Assembly (NCBI GenBank): GCA_003255065.1
Contig: QAOA01003368.1
Coordinates: 744,366-808,365 of the forward strand
Origin: Cercis canadensis
Taxonomy: Eukaryota; Streptophyta; Magnoliopsida; Fabales; Fabaceae
Direction of reading: 5' to 3'
Length of the DNA stretch: 64,000 nt
The position numbers and the translations under genes are program-made. Numbering within the stretch: position 1 is the first letter of the stretch; each line of letters opens with the position of its first letter. This document shows positions 39,098-49,079 of the stretch, one piece after another. The notes below the pieces were generated by a model. It did not search any database and was not told where the DNA came from. It worked only from the letters and a program-made list of their open reading frames with translations.

Positions 39098-42000
39098 TCA
39101 ACTAACATTAACAGGCTCTAATGTGCGGTATTCTGTCTCTGTAATTGAGCTTATACCATCTAGATCAGGAATCACTTCTTCCATGTCTTCCTTGGGAGGA
39201 AAGCCACGCGTTCTTCCAAGCTTCCATTGGTCTATAACACCACAATCAATTGCATACTTGATGGTCTGCACCAGGTATCCTTTATCAGTTATCAAATCGG
39301 GTTGAACTGTCAACATTCGCAGGAGACCTGAAACGATAAGAAAAAAGAAAGATAAGTCAGAAAAGTGGGGCTCAGTTGGGAAGAAGTTTCATCTTAAAAC
39401 CAATTTAAGTAGTTGGGTTATCAGTGCCTGAAAATTTTCATTTGCAGATCTTTACATACTAAGATTAAAGGAGTAAGCCTGAGTATATCTCTCAGTCAAC
39501 TACAACCTCATAATGTACACGAGTTTAGTCAGACTCAGACGTCTTTTCCTCAACAACTAAGTACTACATTTCATACCTGCCATCCTCCTCTGAAATATAG
39601 TCCACTTTTTATGGAATATAACAAAATAAGAGCATCTGAGAATGTGACAAATGGTTTGCCAAAATTATTAGGTGGATTTTTAGAACAATAAGGCAGCAGT
39701 GAGATGTCCAAAGTCTAAGAAAATATAAACTACACTACTAGGCCTCAGCATTACTTCTGAAGGCATCACATTTAAAATGATTCTTCTCATGAGAGTATGT
39801 GACATGACTTTCTTTCTTTTTTAAGAAAATTTAAATGTATTGGTGCTGCCAGCTGTAAAAGTACATGGTCATGACTGACACGAATCCCACACAATCACAA
39901 CTGCTTGTAACTAACGTGCAAAGAGTGATCAGACAATAGTGGTGCAATGATGTAAATTCACTATAATGTACCTGCAACAATGCCATCTCCAGATGCGGAC
40001 ATATCACAAGTGAAGGGGGTAAGGGGGGGATCCTCCATCCCACTAATAGCACCATTGAGGTCCTCAGTGTAGTAATGTATCTTAGAAGTCCCATTAGTCA
40101 CAAACAAAACCTTCAGATTTTCATGCCAAATTGGTGCAATCACTTCAGGTTCATGATGGACAAACTTAGATCTGGCATTATTTTTGGTATCAAATTCTTC
40201 AGAAGGTGTGATCCCACATAAGAACTCTAGTTCTTGTTTAGTGACCTCAATAATATCTGCAAGATTCCACACTTGCTGAATGAACGTCTTAGTTTCTTCT
40301 CTAGACTGCCATAGTGGCATGGGAAGATTTAGATCATAGAAAATAACCCCTCCAAATTTCTTTGCAATCTTGATGGCTTGCAATGTAGTGGATCTCATGC
40401 TACGCTCAATCAGGGAATGTGTGCTGAAGTAGAACATTTTTGCCTGCACAAGTTGCGTTTAGATGTTTAACAAGAATTTTGGGGCAAACTAGCCTCTCAA
40501 GTAGCAAAATAAATAGAGCAAGGTAAACAAGCAGTATAAACTTTATACAGGAACTAATATGCCATCAGGCAAGTAACAATGCCTGGCATGGAACCTAGTA
40601 TGAAATAGTTCATATTTTTTCCCAAATGTACTCATGTTTGTAACTAATATTTAAATAAACAAGCACCAACTCAATATAGTGTGGTAAAGGAACAACTGCT
40701 GGCTGACAAAATAATACAATTATCAGTTACATCTTCCAATTTTTCTTCTAATGAAGGCTGATTCCATTTAATGAGGAAAAGCATATATGAACTTAAGCCA
40801 GATAGTGCAGCTATATCAACAATGATCAGGCCACAACCTAGAACCTACAGGCTACAGAGATTTCTCTTTACGTTGTTAATTTCTTTTTCTTTTTGCCCCA
40901 ATGGGTTTGAAATTGCATACCTCCTTCAGCACATCAATATTAATCTCTGACTTTGACAGACAATCTTCAGCGCAGGGTTTGACACAACTCATTCTCAATC
41001 GACCCCTCTTACGAATCTTCATCAGTGACACAGCGGTTGCCCTTTTACTATCAAGACGGACTGATCGGGTTTGGACATTGTTAACGTTCATATAGTACAG
41101 CATGGCTTGACCATAGTCATCATTCCCAAGTTTTCCCATGAAAGCAACCTTACCGCCCAAGCTTGCAAGAGCAAGAGCAACACTACCAGCAGAGCCACCA
41201 GGAGCCCTAACAAATTTTTCTGGACTCCACAGGGCATCCTTCATTCTGTCATGGATTTCATAATCTATAAGCCTATTGGCTGGCCTCCCTGTTGGCACAA
41301 AAGCATGCTGTGCAGCTCCAAAGCAACAAACAAGGGGAGGCCAACCATAAGTAAAGCTGATATCCTCTCCCTCATCTTTTACTAGTTCTAGGTCGTCCTC
41401 ACTCTCCTCCCCCACATTTGCAAGAAATGAAGGCTCATCTTGGTCAATGATTTCAGCATCACTGACTTCAGCTTCGCTACCCTTATCCTCTAAAATTTCA
41501 TTCTCCTTCTTAGATTTCCTTCGTCTTCTAACCGTTTTCTCTTTCTTCTCTTCCTCCATGCCAGCAGAAACAGATGCATCTATAAATAATTGTGGGTTAA
41601 GTACTTCTAAAACACAATATATATAGAAGAAACCACCAGCATTGAGACAAAGCACCCACATAATGATAAAGGGATTACCTTTTTTCCGCGTCCTTTGCAT
41701 TTTTTTCTTGGAATTTTCTCTTGAACTAGGTGTTCTTTCTTCAATGGAAGCATCTTTATTTACCAATGAATCATCTTTCTCTTCTGTAGACTCATCTGTT
41801 GATTTTTTCCTAGTTCTAGTGGTTGCCCTTTTAATTTTATATGTCCTAGTTGTCTTCTTTTTTATTACAGACCCATTATCTTCAGAATCTTCTAGAACCG
41901 AATCTAGAGAAGCTTTCTTCCTAGCCATTGCTATAGGACCCCATTTACAGCCTGACCTCAGTTCTTGAAGTTGCACTAGGTTTAAAGAAGCGTAGTATGA

Positions 42001-42350
42001 CCAATTCAAGTGGCACCTACACAAACGTAGAGACAAGACCTCAATACACTCTACAGCCATTTGCAAGCAAGAAGAGTATAGTGTGTGAATGGTAAAATGC
42101 AGTATAACTTCAAGCTCTAAGCACACTAACAGTAAATTCAGGAAATTTTCCTAAAACCTATTTCATGATTAAAAAATAGAAAAAAAAAAAAGATGAAGAA
42201 GAAGTAAAATCTACCGGAAAAATAATTTCTTTCGAGATTATCTGCCATTTTTATTTTCCCACAAGCAAAGAGTATTAATGGGTTTCACAATTTAGCAGAG
42301 AAAGCGAACCTGGGAAGTGAAAGAAATTGAGGGAAAGAGAGACACGCCAT
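39098..42350 (-). CDS. FLN2: Fructokinase-like protein 2 (FLN2), plastid pfkB family
   Basis: FLN proteins associate with the plastid-encoded RNA polymerase and thioredoxin z and support chloroplast transcription and development. Minus-strand exons 42350-42310, 42016-41679, 41579-40921, 40443-39972 and 39327-39098 encode 579 aa. The 41 nt first exon encodes MACLSFPQFLSLP and joins CHLNWS, as in FLN2 homologues, giving a chloroplast transit peptide. Residues about 45-195 are a Lys/Arg- and Glu/Asp-rich linker with repeated RTRKK/RRRRKSKK blocks. The pfkB-like domain begins near GEDISFTYGWPPLVCCFG and includes RAPGGSAGSVALALASLGG, FMGKLGNDDYGQ and SASGDGIVAG. The last motif replaces the GAGDxF motif of active sugar kinases while keeping Asp, in line with the family being thought inactive as sugar kinases. 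It is divergent with HPPK/DHPS (start codons 762 bp apart). Confidence 0.92.
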
Positions 42351-43111
42351 AGAAAGCGCAGAGCTGCAGAGCTCTCTTTTGCAGAAAAAGCTACAAATAC
42401 TGAGTAACTCGCTTAGCCATGCGACGAACAAGGTAAGGTTGAACAGCTTAGCGAGACAAGATGATGGTTTTTATTTTTTATTTTTTTCCTTTTCAAGAAA
42501 GTGGGGTTTAAGAAAGGGCAAAACGGCAAGGGGTTATGTTTTACGCTAACGAAGGGCTTACAATAACGTCATGCCGTTTACATAAACTGAGCCATCTTTC
42601 AAGCTGAGAGATTAAAAAGAGATAGGGATGGGAAACTGGAAATGAAAGTTGCAAAAAGTGTCGTTTTGTCGCGAGGGGTTTTTGCTTTAGTCACCACTTC
42701 GTTTTTCCGTGGGTGTATGAAAGTGTGTTCTAGCTCTATATCAGATTGTTCTCTAAATTCTCTTTCTTTCCACCCAAATTATGGGGGCACACAAAAACCC
42801 AGGTAAGGATGTTTGTCACTTTCTTTAACTCAATTGAGCCATCAGCCAAGTGTTTGATTATATGCCTCAAAGAATATTGCGTAATTCATTCTCTTGGTTA
42901 GATGTTACATAATGTTGGAAAAGAAGTAAATCTCAATGATTTGAACAATATGACAATTATGTTTCTAGCCATCTTGTAAATTGGATTTTTATTTTGGCTA
43001 ACTGCTATATATAGACTTCCCATTTGCCTTTCTGGAGAAATTTGAACTCTTACTGATTTTGTCTCGCAACCAATGCCTAGGATATTGTGTAATATAAGTG
43101 CACAGGCTAAG
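42351..43111. promoter_or_regulatory. Shared upstream region of FLN2 (-) and HPPK/DHPS (+)
   Basis: The two start codons are 762 bp apart in head-to-head orientation, so regulatory sequence must be shared or overlapping. An apparent 5' exon for HPPK/DHPS ends at a good donor, CCCAG|GTAAGG (42802/42803). An acceptor, GCACAG|GC at 43105/43106, lies six bases before the start codon. Splicing these would give a leader intron of about 300 bp. No clear TATA box was assigned. Confidence 0.45.
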
Positions 43112-44767
43112 ATGAATACTCTGAGGAACCTTGTGTCCCCCAGACGTCAGATTTGTGCTGTGAGAAAGTATTTTAATGGTAATGTACACTTTATATACTC
43201 AACCAAGCTACCTTGTGGTTTACATGTATAAGGAATCTTCCCAGAAGGAAAGTAATTACCTGATTTTATTTTTATTGTCATTGCAGTATTGGGATTTTCC
43301 TCTCTTCACACTACTCCTAATACCTCAGTGGAATTTCACTCACAAGATCAGGAAGTAGTGATTGCTTTGGGAAGTAATGTAGGCAATAGGATAAATAACT
43401 TCAATGAAGCCTTGAAATTAATGAAGAAGTCAGGCGTACACATCACAGGACATGCTTGTTTGTATGAGACAGCACCAGCATATGTGACTGATCAACCTCG
43501 TTTTCTGAATTCTGCAGTTAGAGCTGTTACTAAACTTGGGCCACATGAATTATTGGCTGTGCTAAAAAATATTGAGAAGGACCTAGGCCGTACGGATGGT
43601 ATAAGGTATGGTCCAAGGCCAATTGATTTGGATATTCTATTCTTTGGTAAATTTAAGGTCAGTTCCGACATTCTTACTGTACCTCATGAAAGAATTTGGG
43701 AACGGCCATTTGTAATGGCCCCTCTGATGGATTTACTGGGATCAACTGTAGACAGTGATGCAGTTGCTTGCTGGCATTCCTTTTCAGGCCAATCTGGTGG
43801 GCTCGCTGGAATATGGGAAAAATTAGGCGGTGAATCCCTTATTGGAGAGGAAGGCATGAAAAGGGTACTGCCTGTTGCAAATGGCTTACTAGACTGGTCA
43901 CAGAGAACTTCTGTCATGGGTATCCTTAATTTGACCCCAGATAGTTTTAGTGATGGGGGCAAATTCCAGTCTGTGGAATCTGCTGTTTCTCAGGTTGGCC
44001 TGATGATTTCAGAGGGCGCAGATATGATTGACATTGGTGCTCAGTCAACACGGCCAATGGCCTCTAGGATCTCTGTTGAAGAAGAATTGGGTAGACTAAT
44101 CCCTGTCCTTGAAGCTGTTAAGGCAATGCCTGAGGTAGAGGGAAAGCTCATATCTGTGGATACTTTCTACTCTGAAGTTGCTTCAGAAGCAGTTAGTAGA
44201 GGAGCTCATCTTATAAATGATGTGTCTGCAGGACAATTAGATCCTAATATGTTTAAGGTCATTGCAGATCTTGAAGTTCCTTACATTGCAATGCACATGA
44301 GGGGAGACCCATGTACGATGCAGAATTCTGAGAACCTGCAATATGATAATGTTTGTAGGCAGGTTGCCTCTGAATTATACTCGAGGGTTAGAGAGGCAGA
44401 ACTGTCAGGAATCCCAGCATGGAGGATTATTGTTGACCCTGGTATTGGATTCTCAAAGAAAACTGAAGACAATTTGGACATCCTCATGGGACTACCTGAT
44501 ATACGAGCAGAGATAGCCAAGAAAAGTTTGGCCATCTCTCATGCTCCAATACTAATTGGACCCTCAAGAAAGAAGTTTCTAGGAGAAATTAGCTCTCGTC
44601 CTGCTGCAGATAAGAGGGATCCTGCTACCATTGCTTCTGTCACAGCTGGTGTGCTAGGTGGGGCTAATATTGTTAGGGTGCATAATGTCAGAGATAATTT
44701 AGATGCTGTGAAGCTTTGCGATGCAATTCTGAGACAGAAAAGTTCTTACATGAAATGTAGACAATGA
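43112..44767 (+). CDS. Bifunctional HPPK/DHPS, mitochondrial type
   Basis: The enzyme joins 6-hydroxymethyl-7,8-dihydropterin pyrophosphokinase and dihydropteroate synthase, two consecutive steps of folate synthesis. Exons 43112-43178 and 43287-44767 encode 515 aa, the usual plant length. The first exon encodes an Arg-rich, acid-free presequence (MNTLRNLVSPRRQICAVRKY), typical for mitochondria. HPPK shows ALGSNVGNR, YETAPAYVTDQPRFLNSA and RPIDLDILFFG. DHPS shows MGILNLTPDSFSDGG, DIGAQSTRP, ISVDTF, LINDVS, IIVDPGIGFSKK and LIGPSRKKFLG, including the pterin and sulfonamide-interacting residues. All motifs are intact. Arabidopsis has a mitochondrial (At4g30000) and a cytosolic (At1g69190) copy, and gene order matches the latter. 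If the presequence is real, the cytosolic Arabidopsis copy would have lost its targeting. Confidence 0.95.
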
Positions 44768-45777
44768 TTTTGTCTCTACGCACCAATTCTGATGCTGATG
44801 TTATTTGCCATGTCACTTCCTAGTCCAAGGTCATATGTACCAGAATGCTGCCATGTCAGAGCAATGAAAGAAGTATATTGGATGGAAGGATATTTGGAAT
44901 TGACGGAAAGTTTTAACATTACTTATTGATCAACACACAAATCCCAATTCGATAACTTTCAAACTTCATGCCTCTTTCTTATTTATTACAATCCTTGGCT
45001 TGTACTTGATTCACAAATTTTGTAATCTTCATATTATTCAATAATAGGCATGTAACTGAATATTCAAGCTTTTTTTCTTATTCCATTTGGTTTTCTTTCC
45101 TCATATCTAGTAATTGGCCTATCCTAGTATATTATCATTTTGGAGCATGTGACCACTGATTGTGTCCAAGAGGTAGCTTCAAATTTTGTGATAAAAGCAA
45201 ATCCTTGAAAGCAGAATGCTTTCGTTATTCCTCCTTCAAAAACAAGCAACTATAAGGGAGATTATTATAGATTGGCACTCAGAAAAGAAACATTTCGATA
45301 AAATTAAAGGTAATAAGGAAAGGAAGAACACGTGTTGAAGGATGGCACTGAAACAAGATAAACCCAGATGGATTCAACGAAACTATGGAATTTATTCTTC
45401 CAGCTTCAATTGCTTTAGGACACAAGACTACGAAAGGACCTAGGTTTTCAGTCAACAAGATATTAATACAAGTAGAGTTTATTATAGGTTTTCAGTCAAT
45501 ACCACATACCAACAAGCATCTATGCTATGCACTTCCATACACTCCTCTCCAAGAATTTTAGACAAGTCACAAGTGAAATTTTCATATCCATATGTTACAA
45601 ACGAGCCAAACATGAATAAATGTATACGATTCCATTCAAAAGTCCCCTAGCTATCCTATTTCAGAATCTATAGGAGTTTGTGACACACCATACAAGTGTT
45701 ACCACTCATTACAAATGAGGCAAACAATTGATAAAAAAACAAGGTTTTCCTCATCAATTAGTCCCTTTGGTTACTAA
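44768..45777. other. Spacer between convergent HPPK/DHPS and RRM genes
   Basis: About 1 kb of 3' flanking sequence for two tail-to-tail genes. No additional gene is visible. Confidence 0.6.
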
Positions 45778-47832
45778 TCATTGATTATTCTCTTTCAGAG
45801 CCTCTGCTTCAGCCTTCACCATGGAATCATCCTTGATGTCAATTTCCTCATCTTTTTCTCCCTCTCGCTCTTGGGCCAATTTTTTTCTGCGCAAATCTTC
45901 TGCAGCCCGCATTGAAGCTTGATTCTCTGCCTCAATTCGACGCATCTCCTCTTCTTGCTGCTGCCGCTCAAACCAAGTATCCGCATCCGCCCAAACTGAA
46001 AAATCAGAAATACACAGTCAACTACAAAGGAAAAAATTGATCCCAGGCTCCTAGCGCTCAGATAATTGAAAAGTTCCAGCAATATTTATCCATATCTAGC
46101 TTTACAATACTGAAAACCTCCATCCAATTGTATATATGGCTTTACAATACACACTTTAGAAAGTTTGTGAGCATTTGTAACTAACTGTGTTTTAACATTT
46201 ACGATCTCACATCTTTAACTACCTAGATAGTTTACAACCACGTTCTCAGTCTCTCCATTACACTCATCATTCACTGTGCTCTCTTTCCTTTTTAAAGTTT
46301 GCATGGCTTGTATCGAGAAAAGTGTATACTGCACTAGGATTTATAAATAACTTTGCAAACATTGGTAATGAATCATATCAAAGAGATAAATTGTAATGAA
46401 AGTTACTAAGGTGAAAAACAATATCTCCAAATTGAGCTCATCCTCCCTCTGGTTTTCCTTTTCTCTATGCAATATGCATTGAGATAGATGCACACTCCAA
46501 AATGTGGGTGGGCATACGGTTAGAAAGAAATGGGGATATTTTCTTTTTTTGGTTAACTGGAAGCTACACAATAGGGGTAGCCTATCTCCTCCCAAAATCC
46601 CACCCGACCCAGTCCCAATGGGATTTGAACATGAAACCTCCATGATGTAAGACCAAGTGCTCAACCATTGGGGTGTCCCCTAGGGGACAGAGATGGGGAT
46701 ACTATATGCATGGTTCACAGGATATGCTTTCTACCATAAGCAAAAAAACTTTACAACATACATTGGTTCACCTGAATAATAAACAAACTTAAGAATCCAT
46801 AATAAGAGTGCTGAGAAGGAAAAACAACAGATGACATAATTGAAATCTGCCTACTTTTTTCTCTCTCTTCTCCTTATAAGAGGGCACTTTGAAGCCCATT
46901 ATAATATGGCTCCCTTAAAATAATCTACATCCACAAGCAGATCTAATCAACTATCATAAAACGCAGTCGATACAATCAGATCCTCCCTTTCATTAAGATA
47001 GAGAAATCATTTATGCCAATTGACTGTACCAGTAATTGGATGATCATGAAATACACAAAACCAATAAAAAATTAGCTGGTATAACTGCACCAAGTGCCTC
47101 TACCTAAGTCATTCATCCAAGAGTAGATAGACATTCAACTATTCAAGTGCAGGATTGCTTCATTCTCAGTTATTCTTTATTATCCAAATTTTGAATCAGT
47201 CTATCTGGGTTTTTGTTAAGACCAAAATTTTCATCGTATTTTCTCCTAAGCTCAATTGCATCCATGTCTCCATCCTTAATCACACTTCTCTCCCTTAGAT
47301 ACAAATAGTAACTAGGAAACCGGAACAACAAGTATCGGCTATTGCAAACACAGCTAAACAAAAACCAGGTACAAAACCTAGCCAAAAAAAAAACAAAACT
47401 ATTTGCTACATAGAATGAAGCTAATTGTATAAAACTCAAAACATAATCAAAAGAAAACCAACAAAAACTAGGGAGATAGCAATACAGAAATTAAGGTTTG
47501 ATATAACAGAGGAAAAGGAACATACTTGGCTGAGCAGCCCAACCCTGTTCACCACCCTTAATGCGCTCCGGCAGGGCGTAATTGACGGTGAGAACACGTC
47601 CATAAAGCTCAGCACCATCCATGTTGTCCATGGCGGCGGCAGCGTCCTCCCTCTCTAAGAAGGTGACGAAGCCGAAAGAACGGTGCTTCTGGGTCGCTTG
47701 GTCCAGCGGCGTCTTCACGTCCTTGATGTCCCCAAAGGGTATGAAGGCCGCATGAAGGATTAACTCATTGACCTCCTCCGCTAACCCACCCACGTAGAGG
47801 GTGTTCTTCTGCACACCTTGCATCGCCGCCAT
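45778..47832 (-). CDS. RRM protein related to the cyclophilin E RNA-binding domain
   Basis: Minus-strand exons 47832-47526 and 45995-45778 encode 174 aa. One RRM occupies about residues 9-88, with RNP2 LYVGGL (11-16) and RNP1 RSFGFVTF (51-58). It continues [27 protein letters not shown], as in the linker of animal peptidyl-prolyl isomerase E, but the cyclophilin domain is absent and a charged coiled-coil-like tail follows. The full-length animal protein is spliceosomal, so a nuclear RNA-binding role is inferred. The Arabidopsis match by gene order is At1g13690 (ATE1), described as stimulating DnaK/DnaJ ATPase. I chose the ATG at 47832 because [16 protein letters not shown] matches the family; the upstream in-frame ATG at 47886 would add a non-conserved 18 aa. 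The single intron is about 1.5 kb and holds a SINE. Confidence 0.92.
46539..46688 (-). mobile_element. tRNA-derived SINE in the RRM gene intron
   Basis: Read on the minus strand, this 150 bp element begins GTCCCCTAGGGGACACCCCA, has an A-box-like TGGTTGAGCACTTGG, then a B box GTTCAAATCCC, and ends in an A-rich tail (AAAAAAAGAAAA). These are RNA polymerase III promoter parts of plant tRNA-derived SINEs. Target duplications AGAAATGGGGATA (46526-46538) and AGAGATGGGGATA (46689-46701) flank it with one mismatch. It lies in the same orientation as the host gene. Confidence 0.87.
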
Positions 47833-47919
47833 TGATCGGAGTTGGAACCACTGCGACTGCAACTGCAAGACGACCACCACCTCCACTTTGCTTTGGTGGG
47901 GAAGGCGGGTTATGTGGAG

Positions 47920-47980
47920 TGGGCTGGATCAGTTTAGTGGTGGTGTGGGCCTCTGGTGTCACTGCCCGTTTCAATGGGCC
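47920..47980 (-). promoter_or_regulatory. Site II (TGGGCY) motifs upstream of the RRM gene
   Basis: TGGGCT at 47920-47925 and TGGGCC at 47946-47951 and 47975-47980 lie 88-148 bp upstream of the start codon. Three copies so close to the start fit a TCP-regulated housekeeping promoter. Confidence 0.55.
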
Positions 47981-47999
47981 CACATTGAACAAAATTCAA

Positions 48000-49079
48000 T
48001 ATCAAAGATTATGACGAAAAAAAAAGGTTCCATTTTTTCCCCTTAATCAGATTAAAGGTTTTTTTTTTTTTTCATAGATATGAAAAAATAAAAAATTTAA
48101 ACATGAAACTTTAATCTTTTTAAAAAATCTCTGAATTAAATGTGTTGTGTTATCCTTAATTGAAGGTTAACAATCAAGATTATCAAAATACTAATTTATT
48201 TTAGCAGAAAGGGTTCAGTGTATCTCCCATAGATTAGCAAATTGGATCTTTCAATCCTGAGAAATTGATATGGATGGATGATCCTTTAATGTTATGACTT
48301 TTCAGTTTAATGTTATTTTTTATATTTACCCAAAGAAAAAGGATGACCAAATATCAGCCAAAAACAATCAAGATGACCAAAAAAACAAATCCATTAATAA
48401 AAAGGATTTAAAAACATATTATTCAACTGACATTTCTAGGCATTGATATTTTTTTTTCCTCAAAACTTGTTGGTTTTCTTTTTATTGTTTTGAGTTTTGA
48501 ATTTTAAGAGAAGCAAAAGTCTATGGTTCGGAAGTGCATCTGGGATGCACTGCGCGGGCTAGTCTAGTGTGTACTTAATCCTTTAGAATTGCAGAACTTC
48601 CATAAAAAACTAAAGGCGAATGCACTGACGTTAGCCACAGAACAATCCATAATGTTATAGCAAGAGACCAGAATGTTTCCCTTCAACCATAGGAGCAAAT
48701 TTGGTAATTTGCATACACTGTAATGGCAATCATCAAAGGGTAATATGTTGCAAAGATGCATTGAATAATGAAATCCAATAACAAGTCACTTGTTTCAGGT
48801 TCTATTGGCATCCATGTAATGGAAGATTGTCAATGTAACTACAAAAAAATATAGAAGTACTAATGATGATGACACATGCTGTAATTAATAAATAAATCTG
48901 CAATCATGTTTGGTCATCCATTCCTTGAAAAATCTTTTGATGTTTTTGTGCACGTAACGAAGCTCAATATTCTTAAATTGGCCAATATTCTTATCACTGC
49001 TGTCCACCATATAAAACAAAATTTGTGGCAGCAAATTCAATTTCAGTACCAAAAATTTGGAAAAATTTGAAAGATATTA
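48000..49079. other. Spacer between RRM gene promoter and cytochrome b5 gene end
   Basis: AT-rich sequence with no supported gene. The frame at 48564-48761 (-) lacks features. The part adjoining 49080 is likely cytochrome b5 3' UTR. Confidence 0.55.

Noticed and set aside
40876..42126. FLN2 read as one long frame starting at 42126 or 42060
   Set aside because: It runs through an intron at 41678-41580 and lacks the family N-terminus, which is found in the separate exon at 42350-42310.
46600..46688. Possible tRNA gene because of A and B box motifs
   Set aside because: No cloverleaf can be drawn, and the tail plus target duplications identify a SINE.
47833..47886. Upstream in-frame ATG for the RRM protein
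   Set aside because: The added 18 residues are not part of the family N-terminus, and the ATG at 47832 gives the expected MAAMQ-type start.
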